From positions 1 through 64,000 of the forward strand of contig JAOXSH010000065.1 in assembly GCA_025800145.1 (NCBI GenBank): a stretch of 64,000 nt of DNA, read 5' to 3'. This document shows positions 20,754 through 30,227 of this stretch, piece after piece; position 1 is the first letter of the stretch, and each line of letters begins with the position of its first letter. Origin of the DNA: Cohaesibacter sp. Its GTDB lineage: Bacteria; Pseudomonadota; Alphaproteobacteria; Rhizobiales; Cohaesibacteraceae. A program made the translations under genes and the position numbers. The notes beneath the pieces are model-generated. The model saw nothing but the letters and a program-made list of their open reading frames with translations, had not been told where the DNA came from and did not search any database.

Positions 20754-21991
20754 ATGCTTATACCAACGGCATGAAGCAAATCACTTTTGCCAAGACGAAA
20801 CTCACTTTCAATCCAGCGCCTTTCACAATCAGATAAATATTGGCCCAATTGTGGCCCCGGCTTCACACCGGCTTTGATCAAATCTTTGCCTGTCAGCGCA
20901 AAAACAGGCCGCTCCCAACTTTGCAAGGCCTGAACCAAACCTGAGAAAGCCCCAACATCACGCCCCCCCTCATGCAGGCACAGACAATCCAGAACCACAT
21001 CCTTGCCATATAAATAGCTCCAACGCTTTAGGAGCGTCAGATCAGCATTGCCCAACGTCTTCGCATCCAATGCATCTGAAAATTGCATAGACTGGCGCAA
21101 GGCATCGCGCAGCCGGTTGGGCTGTCGCCATGCCAGCATCAAGGCATCCAGACTTTCCCGACTATGGCCAAAAAGCGCCATCAAACGCCCGACAAGCGAA
21201 GGCTCAACCCCCAAGGCTTTGGCCCTTTGCAAATAGAACGCAAAGCGCCTGACCATCGGCACAGCCAGCGATACATGGGGCAACAGCCCCCCATGCAGCA
21301 TGGCTGTGAGCGCTGGCACAGCATCATCACCTTGCACCAGCTTGATCATTTCCCCCCCAATGCGCTCTGCCGACAAGCTTTGCAAACCGCGTTGCAGGGC
21401 AATGCAGGCCTCATAATCGTCCTTGCCATAGCTGTGGCCATATTGGGCAAAAAACCGAAAGAAGCGCAAAATGCGCAAATAATCTTCTTCGATCCGCGCA
21501 TGGGCCTGACCAATGAACCGCACAGAACGCGCTTTAACATCACAAAGACCAGACCCCAAAGGATCATGAATCTGACCCTCGGCATCCAGATAAAGCGCAT
21601 TCATGGTAAAATCACGTCGGGCAGCATCCATCTGCCAATCCCGCCCAAAGGCAACCACAGCATGGCGACCATCCGTTTGCACATCAGCGCGCAAGCTGGT
21701 CACTTCAAAAGCCCGGCCCTCTTTGACCAAGGTAAGTGTGCCATGGTCCAAACCCGTTGCAATGACCCTGAAACCGGCTTGTGCGCCTCGCTCCATCGTC
21801 TGCTCGGGCAAAGCCGTGGTCGCGCAATCAATATCGCCAACCGCCAACCCCAACACAGAATTGCGAACCGCCCCTCCGACCACACGCATCTCGTCGCCAT
21901 CAACATTCAGCGCACAAAAAAGGGAAATCAAGCAAGGATCAAACCGCCAGGCAAAATGCTCATCCTGACGCACATCAACATCGGACATCAT
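20750..21991 (-). CDS. cca: CCA tRNA nucleotidyltransferase / poly(A) polymerase family
   Basis: VVGGAVRNSVLGLAVGDIDCATTALPE, RDFTMNALYLD; likely start MMSDVDVRQDEH at 21991. Confidence 0.92.
   Translation of the reverse strand: MMSDVDVRQDEHFAWRFDPCLISLFCALNVDGDEMRVVGGAVRNSVLGLAVGDIDCATTALPEQTMERGAQAGFRVIATGLDHGTLTLVKEGRAFEVTSLRADVQTDGRHAVVAFGRDWQMDAARRDFTMNALYLDAEGQIHDPLGSGLCDVKARSVRFIGQAHARIEEDYLRILRFFRFFAQYGHSYGKDDYEACIALQRGLQSLSAERIGGEMIKLVQGDDAVPALTAMLHGGLLPHVSLAVPMVRRFAFYLQRAKALGVEPSLVGRLMALFGHSRESLDALMLAWRQPNRLRDALRQSMQFSDALDAKTLGNADLTLLKRWSYLYGKDVVLDCLCLHEGGRDVGAFSGLVQALQSWERPVFALTGKDLIKAGVKPGPQLGQYLSDCERRWIESEFRLGKSDLLHAVGISI
20757..20776. repeat. Family A element end encoding the C-terminus of the CCA enzyme
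   Basis: TTATACCAACGGCATGAAG; minus-strand codons give LHAVGISI*. Confidence 0.75.
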
Positions 21992-21998
21992 AAAAGCC

Positions 21999-22313
21999 TC
22001 ACTGAGTGTCAGACGTCTTTGCCTTGTCAGGCGCGGCAATCTCATCAACCGGCTTTTCAATGATCTGACCGGGAATCAGCTTACCATCTTTATAATGGGC
22101 AGGCACATAAACGCCCCCGGTTGGATTGTTATTGATCAGGGCCAGCACAGAAAAACCAATCAAACTGCACAAAAAACCCGCAACCACCAACCAATAACGC
22201 GGCGCATCAATCCAGACCTTGCGATGCAATCTCTTTGTCAAAAACAAATAGGCAGCATAAGCCAGAAAGGGCAGCAAAAAGAGCAAGATCTGGGTGATAA
22301 CAATGCGGATCAT
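21999..22313 (-). CDS. DUF6111-like small membrane protein
   Basis: MIRIVITQILLFLLPFLAYAAYLFLTKR...YVPAHYKDGKLIPGQI, in the cca-nudix neighbourhood. Confidence 0.75.
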   Translation of the reverse strand: MIRIVITQILLFLLPFLAYAAYLFLTKRLHRKVWIDAPRYWLVVAGFLCSLIGFSVLALINNNPTGGVYVPAHYKDGKLIPGQIIEKPVDEIAAPDKAKTSDTQ

Positions 22314-22987
22314 AAGCGATAAACCGTTTCATATAAATTGCGCAGAATACCTGCTGTTACGCCCCAGATATAGTATTGCTCATAAGGCATTGCAAAATAT
22401 CCGCGCATTTTTCCGCGCCATTCTGCACTTTTTTGCAAATGATTGGCCGGATCCATCAAAAAGTGCAAAGGCACTTCAAAAATATCCGACACTTCTCCTG
22501 GATTGGGACGAGGCGTAAAGCCTGGCCGGACAACAGACAAGACAGGAAAAATCCGATAGCCCGTCGAAGAAATATAAGGCCGCAATTGCCCAAAAGGCTC
22601 GATAAACTCTTCTGATATACCCGTTTCCTCGTCCGTCTCTCGCAGGGCCGTGCTGATCACACTGCTATCGCCCTCATCCACTTTGCCACCGGGAAAAGCA
22701 ATTTGTCCGGCGTGAGAGGGCAAATGATTGGTGCGCTGGGTCAGCAAAATGGTTGCATCCTCTCCCCGATCCACCACCCCAATCAGAACAGCGGCATCCT
22801 TTAACTGCAAAACCTCGCCTTCATGCCAAGCCAGATCCTTGATCGGTGCCTGATCTTGCCCCGACACTCCCCCCTCTTGATCGGCTGTTTGGGGCAAGAC
22901 CGCCTGTGCCAAATCCCGAAATCCATTGGCAGAAAAAAGCGGGTGACGGGTTCTGTTTTGCAAATCGGACAAAAGGGCAGAGCTCAT
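22310..22987 (-). CDS. NUDIX hydrolase, CoA pyrophosphatase-like
   Basis: LPSHAGQIAFPGGKVDEGDSSVISTALRETDEETGI (Nudix box with the NudL-type upstream motif). Confidence 0.92.
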   Translation of the reverse strand: MSSALLSDLQNRTRHPLFSANGFRDLAQAVLPQTADQEGGVSGQDQAPIKDLAWHEGEVLQLKDAAVLIGVVDRGEDATILLTQRTNHLPSHAGQIAFPGGKVDEGDSSVISTALRETDEETGISEEFIEPFGQLRPYISSTGYRIFPVLSVVRPGFTPRPNPGEVSDIFEVPLHFLMDPANHLQKSAEWRGKMRGYFAMPYEQYYIWGVTAGILRNLYETVYRL

Positions 22988-23652
22988 GCAAGCGCCGCCT
23001 CAAAGGCATTCAGCGCCTCCATCGAACAAATGGGATAGAAAAGCCCGGCGCTCATCACCCCAAACTGCCCTTGATGCGCGCCCGTCCCCTCGTTTGCCAG
23101 CTCCACCAAATCATACATCAAGGCCCGCGTCAGACGCGCTTCCAGATTGCCCCGCACAGAGATATAGGCTTTCAGACCAGCCGTGCCGTCTTCCAGCTCA
23201 AAACGAAAGGGATGGTCCTGATCAACCAAAACCAAATCACCCACATTGGTTCGAAAGGTCAAAATATCCCCGGCATCTGATGGCTTGCTGGCCATTTCCA
23301 CAGCCTGAAAATGTGCATCTTCAACAATGATACCGATTTTCTCCACCGGCGTCACCAGATAGGTCTTGCCATCGTCATCTTTGCGCAAAACAGAAGCAAA
23401 CAAACGCACCAAGGCCTCGCGGCCAATGGGAGAACCCAGATAAAACCATGTCCCGTCAGAGGCAATGCGCATATCCAGATCCCCGCAAAAATCAGGATTC
23501 CACAAATGCACCGGCGGCATACCCTTCTCCTTACCCGCCCGGCTCATCAAGGCCTTCAGCCCATCTGGCATGTCTGTCATAGGGGCGGAATCCAAAGATC
23601 CCTGCTTGTCTGTCTCACTCATAAAATCTCGTCCCGGATTAATCTTGTCCAA
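22984..23652 (-). CDS. DUF1285 domain-containing protein
   Basis: PPVHLWNPDFCGDLDMRIASDGTWFYLGSPIGREALVRLFASVLRKDDDGKTYLVTPVEKIGI. Confidence 0.9.
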   Translation of the reverse strand: MDKINPGRDFMSETDKQGSLDSAPMTDMPDGLKALMSRAGKEKGMPPVHLWNPDFCGDLDMRIASDGTWFYLGSPIGREALVRLFASVLRKDDDGKTYLVTPVEKIGIIVEDAHFQAVEMASKPSDAGDILTFRTNVGDLVLVDQDHPFRFELEDGTAGLKAYISVRGNLEARLTRALMYDLVELANEGTGAHQGQFGVMSAGLFYPICSMEALNAFEAALA

Positions 23653-23692
23653 TCACTATAGGAAACACCAACCCGGCAAACAAGCCATTGCC

Positions 23693-24202
23693 TTATCCCA
23701 AGGCGGATGGATCCGCTCGCACAAGACCCTTGCAAGCCTCAACCTCTTCCCTCAAAGGCAAAAGCAGCAAACGCGCCGGATCAACAGGGCCGGGCAAACT
23801 CATGCTGCCCATTGGCACCCGCTCAAACCCAAAACGCTTATAATAATCATAATCCCCAACCAACAAAATGGCGCAAAAGGGCAGGTTTTTCGCAGTCTCT
23901 ATGGCCTTTTTCATCAACAATCCGCCCGCACCCTTATGTTTGAAAGCCGGATGCACTGCCAAAGGCCCCAAAAGCAAGGCTTTGCAAGCCCCAATGCGCA
24001 CAGGAGACAAACGCACCGATCCCGCCAAATGCCCTTGGTTGAGCGCCACAAAGCTCAATTGTGGCAAAGAACCAACCGACTCGCGCACACGAAAGGCTGT
24101 GCGGGCAAAGCGACCGGGACCAAATGCCTCCTCATGCAAATGTTCAATGGCATCAAAATGAAGCGGCAATTCAGGCTGTAGCTGAAACTCTGGCTGGCAC
24201 AT
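23693..24202 (-). CDS. GNAT-family N-acetyltransferase
   Basis: FVALNQGHLAGSVRLSPVRIG...LLLGPLAVHPAFKHKGAGGLLMKKAIE. Confidence 0.88.
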   Translation of the reverse strand: MCQPEFQLQPELPLHFDAIEHLHEEAFGPGRFARTAFRVRESVGSLPQLSFVALNQGHLAGSVRLSPVRIGACKALLLGPLAVHPAFKHKGAGGLLMKKAIETAKNLPFCAILLVGDYDYYKRFGFERVPMGSMSLPGPVDPARLLLLPLREEVEACKGLVRADPSALG

Positions 24203-24510
24203 GACAAGATCTCAAACCCTGCAAGCGGGCATCATGATAGAAGATAAAAGGAAAAAGGCTCTCAATCGAGAAGAGAAGATGTCGCACAACAATCAGACCC
24301 TATCACACAAGACAGTGATAAGCCCCCCGATCATTGGGACAAACAGACTGGATATATCTTTATCGTCGCAACATGCGCATGACCTGACTAATAAGAACAA
24401 AATCCCCTAACACAAAGAGTCAGAAACTGTCTATGTAATATTTTATAATATTCAAATTTATTTTTCAAAATATTATGCTGTTATAATGACTTTAAAAGCA
24501 GAATACACCA

Positions 24511-25044
24511 TCACCAATGATCTGCACGTCCTCGCGTCCCCATCAATTCCTCAAGCCGGTTTTGTGTGGCAACGCTGATCCCTTCAGGCAAAGCGCGCAA
24601 ATCAAAAAAGCCACTTTCCGCAATCTCACCATCTTGCAAATCCACGCCATCCCGCCCACGCCGCCAATGCGCAATACGATAACACAGAATATAATCGCGA
24701 ATATTGGCGCGATTGCTCAAATAACATCCAAACAAGTCAGGCATACTCAACGCCTCAATGCCCGTCTCTTCCAGCAATTCGCGTTTTGCCGCCTGCATCG
24801 GCGCCTCCCCGGGCGTGACACCGCCACCGGGCAAAAACCAGCCTTTGACATAGCTGTGACGCACCAACAAAATGCGCCCTGCTTCATCTTGAACAATCAG
24901 CCGCACCCCAAGGCTCACGCCATTGAACCGCGCCCGCAGCCAGATACCAAGCCGCAACAAGCGTGTTGGCAGTGGCAAAGACCACCCTTTTCGAGCCAAG
25001 TGTCTTAAAATCATTATATGTTTTGACCTATGCAATTTCAGCAT
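24511..25044 (-). CDS. NUDIX hydrolase
   Basis: GWFLPGGGVTPGEAPMQAAKRELLEETGIEA. Confidence 0.9.
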   Translation of the reverse strand: MLKLHRSKHIMILRHLARKGWSLPLPTRLLRLGIWLRARFNGVSLGVRLIVQDEAGRILLVRHSYVKGWFLPGGGVTPGEAPMQAAKRELLEETGIEALSMPDLFGCYLSNRANIRDYILCYRIAHWRRGRDGVDLQDGEIAESGFFDLRALPEGISVATQNRLEELMGTRGRADHW

Positions 25045-25160
25045 GAAAGCTTTGCGAAATTAGCACTACACAATTTGTTGAAAATTGGGAATAAGACACC
25101 AACTTTTTTCAATATGCCGACACACTCATCGGCACGGTCCTGATAGCAGGAGATGCGGTT

Positions 25161-25271
25161 ATGATGAAATTTTTTAAAAAAGCACGCAAAGCAGAACGGT
25201 TCCATTGGCGCCCAGCGATTGACATGACCGACCGTCGTGTCGTCAACACTTTGTTGAACCCAATGAACTAA
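25161..25271 (+). CDS. Candidate small protein, 36 aa (MMKFFKKARKAERFHWRPAIDMTDRRVVNTLLNPMN)
   Basis: AGGAGAT RBS 8-9 nt upstream of tandem ATGs; short open frame in a 580-bp gap. Confidence 0.35.
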   Translation: MMKFFKKARKAERFHWRPAIDMTDRRVVNTLLNPMN

Positions 25272-25685
25272 ACCATATCGCGGTGGCAGATAGCCACTGG
25301 ATAAGGTGACAAGAATTTTGGCCGGAAAACGTGGTGTAACCGGCCAGAAGAGGAAGCTTGGCCCTTTTCGAAAAGATGCAGACTTTTTAAAAAGACGCGC
25401 CTTGTATTCCTTAAGATGTGGAGCCCTCCACATCACGAAATGATGACCAGTTGGACAGATTTTAGGGCCATCCTCCCCCAAACAATGGCCCTGTCCCATC
25501 CAGCTTTTGGGACCTGGACACGATTATGATCCTCCCAGCATAATCTGCCTCTCTGCCAACTGGTCACCATCTTCTAAAAATCCAGCTATAAAACCCCCGG
25601 CAAATTGAGCCGCATCTCCCTGTAAATGTGCAACCCGGCAAAAGAAAACTGGACGCATTGGCCCCAAAAGGGTAATCGCAGAACC

Positions 25686-26579
25686 ATGTTTACGCTTGCT
25701 CATATATCCGACCCCCATTTAGGCCCTTTACCAGAGCCATCTGGCCTGCAATTGGCCAACAAACGTATCTTTGGTTATGTCAATTGGCGCAGAAACCGAA
25801 AAGGGGTCATGACCACATCTGTTCTGGATGACTTGATCGCAGATTTAAAGGCCAAACAGCCAGATCATCTCGCAATCACCGGCGATTTGGTCAATCTGGC
25901 GCTGCCACAGGAAATTCTCAATGCTCAAAAATGGCTGCAAAGCCTTGGAGCGGCAGACTGGATATCCGTTGTACAGGGCAATCATGATGCCTATGTGCCC
26001 GGCTCTCGCTTAAAGGCCGAACAAAGCTGGCTGGATTATATGGCATCAGACCAGCATCTGGCCAACCACATCAATTTTCCCACCATGCGCACACGCGGCC
26101 CCCTTGCCCTGATCGGCGTCAATTCTGCCCGTGCAACCATGCCCTTGATGGCAACGGGCTATTTCCGCAGCAACCAGGCGCAACGATTGGCAGAGCAGCT
26201 CATTCATGCAAAAAATCAGGGATTATTCCGCGTGGTGATGATCCATCATCCCCCCGCGCCCAAAGCAACCCACTGGCACAAACGCCTGATTGGGGCATCC
26301 CTGTTCAGACGCGTGATACAGCAACATGGGGCAGACTTGATTTTGCACGGCCACACCCATTTGAACACCCGCACCACCATCAAAGGGCCTGAGACAGAGG
26401 TGCCGGTCATTTGCGTGCCCAGTGCCTCACAAAATCCGGGTGGTCATAAACCAGCTTCTGCCTATAATCTCTTTCATATTTCAGGCGAGGCTGGCAACTG
26501 GCACTGCGTGATGCAACAGCGCGGGTTTAGCAAACCGGGAGACCCAATCAAAGACCTGCTGCATGTCTCATTGCTATGA
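25686..26579 (+). CDS. Metallophosphoesterase (calcineurin-like)
   Basis: LAHISDPHLGPL, AITGDLVN, VQGNHDAYV, VMIHHPP, LHGHTH. Confidence 0.93.
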   Translation: MFTLAHISDPHLGPLPEPSGLQLANKRIFGYVNWRRNRKGVMTTSVLDDLIADLKAKQPDHLAITGDLVNLALPQEILNAQKWLQSLGAADWISVVQGNHDAYVPGSRLKAEQSWLDYMASDQHLANHINFPTMRTRGPLALIGVNSARATMPLMATGYFRSNQAQRLAEQLIHAKNQGLFRVVMIHHPPAPKATHWHKRLIGASLFRRVIQQHGADLILHGHTHLNTRTTIKGPETEVPVICVPSASQNPGGHKPASAYNLFHISGEAGNWHCVMQQRGFSKPGDPIKDLLHVSLL

Positions 26580-26581
26580 CA

Positions 26582-27211
26582 TCAAAATGGCGATGGCGCA
26601 TACCAGGCATAAGCCAGCAACCCGGCAACACCGAACAAAACACCAATCAAAAATGTCAGCAATCCACTGCCGCCATTTTTACGGACCTCAGCCCCAGCCC
26701 CAGCCCCAGCCCCAGTCCCAGTCCCAGCCCCAGTCCCAGCCTGTGAGGCAACAAGATCTGCCGCAGGTTCCGCTGCCACATTTCCAAGCTTGTCCATCAA
26801 ATCGTCACTCTCAAGCGCTTTTTCCCGCTCAATGATCCGACGGGCCAAATAATGCGTCACACAATCGGCCATGATCTCAACATCATGGCTCTCTTTGATC
26901 AGCACTCGGCCCATGCGTGTATCTTTGACAAAGCGATAATGGCGTTTGTCCCGCCCCATTTCGACAAAGCCAAGAAGATCGACCCAAAAGCGCGGCTTGG
27001 ACCCCGGCACAATGCGCAAAAGCGCCTGTTCCATATCCTCCGGCAATTCGGCACGCACCTCTTCCAACGCCTCATCAAGAAGCTCAAGTCTGGCCCGTTC
27101 CGTATCTCCCAGCTCAACCACAACGCTGTCCTGATCCACATCTTTCAGGCGCACCTCACGAACAGCCCGCTTCAAGCTACGCTTTGGCGAGGCTTTTTTC
27201 TGCTCTTCCAT
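26582..27211 (-). CDS. Hypothetical protein with Gly-rich 6-bp-repeat linker and C-terminal TM helix
   Basis: MEEQKKASPKRSLKRAVREVRLKDVD...AGTGAGTGTGAGAGAGAE...LLTFLIGVLFGVAGLLAYAWYAP; likely start at 27211. Confidence 0.7.
   Translation of the reverse strand: MEEQKKASPKRSLKRAVREVRLKDVDQDSVVVELGDTERARLELLDEALEEVRAELPEDMEQALLRIVPGSKPRFWVDLLGFVEMGRDKRHYRFVKDTRMGRVLIKESHDVEIMADCVTHYLARRIIEREKALESDDLMDKLGNVAAEPAADLVASQAGTGAGTGTGAGAGAGAEVRKNGGSGLLTFLIGVLFGVAGLLAYAWYAPSPF
26689..26742. repeat. 6-bp tandem repeat (CAGYCC), about 9 copies
   Basis: Direct reading inside the CDS; encodes (GA/GT)n on the minus strand. Confidence 0.95.
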
Positions 27212-27714
27212 GATCGACACCTCTTTACCTGTCTCTAAAATCCACTCGTCAAGCCGCACACCATACAAGGATCCCAATCAGGGTCTGGGCTCAGGACACA
27301 TTCATGTATAAGTCTATGCTCTAGTCTGTTTGTCTTGAAATATTCAGATAGAAGAAACAAGAGCGAAATAAGGGTAGCTCCCGGCTTAACACTCTTGGTT
27401 CGATAGATAGATGCTTCAAGACAAACCCGAAGGGCGAAGCAGTTTTGTGCAAGGAAATGCATCGTAAAATCTTGAAAATGAACCACATTGTCGCAATTTT
27501 CCTCCTTGTCCTTGCACAAAATTGCACGCGCAGAATAGGCCAAATGAATGGGGCCTGAGCCTAACAACCCAAAAGACAATCCAAAGACAGCTCAGCAAAA
27601 GCCAAACAAAGTCTTAACATCATTTAAGGCAAAAAGCAGGCAAAATGTCTCAAATCAAAACAGTAAGAGCGTAATATCCTGCAAAACCGACTTTCACAAT
27701 TAACAATCTCTTAA

Positions 27715-28488
27715 TCATTGACCAGCCGCAACATTTTGCCGGATCAGCGCCAACACCTCGCGCGCGCATTCAAGATGGGGCATATGCCCAACCCCTTCAA
27801 ACACATGGGTTGCAACCAAACCCGGCAATTTATGGCTTTGGCGTGTCGGCAAAACCCGGTCCTGTGTGCCCCAAATCACTTTCACCGGACAGGAAAAACT
27901 CGCCAATTGCGCCGTTGGCAAACATTTTTGACCCTTTCCATCCAAAATAGCGTCCGCCGTTGCCTGAACCGCTTCCAAAGCCCCCGGCGTCTGACGAAAA
28001 GTCGCCACATGCTCGGCCAGACTTTTGGGCACATCAAAGTCCCAACCAAAAAATTGTTCCAACAAAATATGGATCTGCTCAACATCCCGCGCCTTTGCAT
28101 AATGGCGCAGCAAAGTATGGTTGATTTCGGGCCCAAATCCCCCCGGTGCCAACAAGGTCAGGGAGGCCACAAGCTCCGGCTGTTTAAAGCCCATCAATGT
28201 TGCAACCGCGCCGCCTAAAGAATGGCCGACCAAATGCACCCGCCGCTCTCCCAAAGCCTCAAGATCTGCCAAAATCGCCTTGGCCGCCACCATGGCATTG
28301 CACTCATGCGGATAGGCAAGCGAGCCACCATGACCGGGCAAATCAAAAGCAACAGAGCGAAGGGAAGAAGACAGCCCAACCTGTAAATTGCCCCAGCCGG
28401 TCAAATCCCCCGCAAAGCCATGAATGAACACCACCAAGTCGCCAGTTTTGGGCCCCATTTGAACAAAATTAAGCTGTGTCTGCGCCAT
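27715..28488 (-). CDS. Alpha/beta hydrolase
   Basis: DLVVFIHGFAGDLTGWGNL, HLVGHSLGGAVATLMG, VIWGTQDRVLP, GVGHMPHLE; likely start MAQTQLN at 28488. Confidence 0.9.
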   Translation of the reverse strand: MAQTQLNFVQMGPKTGDLVVFIHGFAGDLTGWGNLQVGLSSSLRSVAFDLPGHGGSLAYPHECNAMVAAKAILADLEALGERRVHLVGHSLGGAVATLMGFKQPELVASLTLLAPGGFGPEINHTLLRHYAKARDVEQIHILLEQFFGWDFDVPKSLAEHVATFRQTPGALEAVQATADAILDGKGQKCLPTAQLASFSCPVKVIWGTQDRVLPTRQSHKLPGLVATHVFEGVGHMPHLECAREVLALIRQNVAAGQ

Positions 28489-28523
28489 AATCCGGTTTCC
28501 TTTTCTCACGCCCGCCGCCATAG

Positions 28524-28678
28524 GTTGAGGACTCATATTCTTTTCGCTTTCGGTCTTTCTGTGCTGTTTGAGTTCAAGGCGCAAAACTGCCGGAAATCTG
28601 GTTGATTTTCAAAGTTTTGCAACGCTGAAATTGAGCAGCACAGAAAGACCGAAAGCGAAAAAAATATGAACTCTCAAC
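28524..28678. repeat. Long imperfect inverted repeat, arms of about 43 nt
   Basis: GTTGAGGACTCATATTCTTTTCGCTTTCGGTCTTTCTGTGCTG vs CAGCACAGAAAGACCGAAAGCGAAAAAAATATGAACTCTCAAC, with a few mismatches. Confidence 0.92.
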
Positions 28679-28757
28679 CTAGCATAAATCTGCATATCAT
28701 GCCCGACCATAAAACAACCAGACATTAAAGCTTTGCTGTTAAAATCAGGATAGCAAA

Positions 28758-30227
28758 ATGAATGGGCCCAAAGACAACCAACATCATCCAATCAGCATGA
28801 CATCACACAAAGCCAAGAAAAATGCGCCACCCAACCGGGACAAGGCACAGGACAAGGCCCAGAACAAGGCCCAGAACAAGGCCCAGAACAAGGCAATGAA
28901 GCAGCAAGCCATGCTGGCCTTTGCCATTCGTCTGGCCGGGGCTGGTTTGCTCTATCTTGTGCAAATCCTGTTGGCCCGGCTCTTGGGGCAAAAAGAGTAT
29001 GGCCTTTATGCCTTGGTATGGGTTTGGGTCATCATGCTCAGCCAATGTGCCTGTATGGGCTTCAACACAGCCATTTTGCGTTTTCTGCCCGGCTATAGCA
29101 TCAAGGCACAGACAGAAACAGCCCGCACCTTTGTGATCACGGCCCGCGATACAGCCCTTGGCTTTGCCTCTCTTTTTGCCATCCTTGGCCTGTCTGGTAC
29201 CTATCTCTTCTCAAACTGGCTGGACCAAACGCAGCTTTGGCCCATCTATCTTGGCATGGCCTGCTTGCCGCTTTTCGCCTTGGGAGAAATTTACGAAGGG
29301 GCCGCCTTGGCCCGCTCGCGCATTTTGACCGCGCTTTTGCCCTCCTTCATTCTGCGCCCTTTGCTGGTGGCGCTTGGCCTTATCATCGCCAGCATATCCG
29401 GCTTGCCAACAACAGCCACCACCGCCATGCAAGCGGCCTTGCTTGCCACAGCTCTGGCAACCATCATACAAGTGATTGGGGCAAACAAGGCCCTGAAAGC
29501 AGAATGGGGCCCTGAAACAAAGATCAAAAAAGCCCGCCCTGAACAGGCAAGGCATTGGTTCAAAACAGCAGGACCCTTGGTGCTACTGGATGGATTTTAT
29601 CTCATCACCATCAATGCCGATATCATCTTGCTGGGCCTTTTGCTCGGCCCAGAACCAATCGCCATCTATTATGCCTCGGTCAAAACACTGGCATTGGTCG
29701 CCTATATCCATTTTGCCACCAGTCTGGTCGCCGCCCGCCCCTTTGCCGATTTGTTCGCCACCCAAACGGATATAGCGCAGATCAATGCCCTTTATCGCAA
29801 AATGACCCACTGGACCCTCTGGCCCTCACTGGCAACAGCCGCATTGATCATAATAGCAGCACCCTATATTCTGGCTTTGTTTGGCCCCGATTATGATCAC
29901 GGCCTGCCGGTCATCGCCATTCTATCCGTTGGATTGGTCATACAGGGCGCGGCTGGCCCCGTTCAAAATCTGCTCAACATGGCGGGAGAAGAAAAATCAT
30001 CCGCCAAATCAGCCTTCATCGCCATGGCCGTCAATATCAGTTTCAATCTGTTGCTCATCCCGATCTGGGGCATATATGGCGCAGCCCTTGCCACCACCAT
30101 TGGCACCACCACACAAGCTATGATGATGCTCACACAAGCCCATAAAAAACTGGGCTTACGGCCAGCCTTTCTGCCACAAACAAAGCCACACCTCACGCAG
30201 CGCCAGAAGATTTACCAAGCCCATTGA
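28758..30227 (+). CDS. Oligosaccharide flippase (Wzx/MATE-like) family protein
   Basis: RLAGAGLLYLVQILLARLLGQKEYGLYALVWVWVIMLSQ...; GFNTAILRFLPGY; about 12 TM helices. Confidence 0.88.
   Translation: MNGPKDNQHHPISMTSHKAKKNAPPNRDKAQDKAQNKAQNKAQNKAMKQQAMLAFAIRLAGAGLLYLVQILLARLLGQKEYGLYALVWVWVIMLSQCACMGFNTAILRFLPGYSIKAQTETARTFVITARDTALGFASLFAILGLSGTYLFSNWLDQTQLWPIYLGMACLPLFALGEIYEGAALARSRILTALLPSFILRPLLVALGLIIASISGLPTTATTAMQAALLATALATIIQVIGANKALKAEWGPETKIKKARPEQARHWFKTAGPLVLLDGFYLITINADIILLGLLLGPEPIAIYYASVKTLALVAYIHFATSLVAARPFADLFATQTDIAQINALYRKMTHWTLWPSLATAALIIIAAPYILALFGPDYDHGLPVIAILSVGLVIQGAAGPVQNLLNMAGEEKSSAKSAFIAMAVNISFNLLLIPIWGIYGAALATTIGTTTQAMMMLTQAHKKLGLRPAFLPQTKPHLTQRQKIYQAH
28839..28895 (+). 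repeat. 12-bp tandem repeat (RACAAGGCMCAG), 4-5 copies
   Basis: Encodes DKAQDKAQNKAQNKAQNKA at the flippase N-terminus. Confidence 0.96.

Noticed and set aside
21083-22063. 326-aa plus-strand ORF
   Set aside because: Shadow ORF opposite the CCA nucleotidyltransferase gene.
26689-26742. Possible CRISPR-like repeat array
   Set aside because: Uniform 6-bp microsatellite without spacers, inside a coding frame; no CRISPR array or cas genes are visible in the window.
27235-27579. 114-aa minus-strand ORF in the gap before the alpha/beta hydrolase
   Set aside because: No recognizable motif, poor RBS, AT-rich low-complexity stretch; more likely intergenic.
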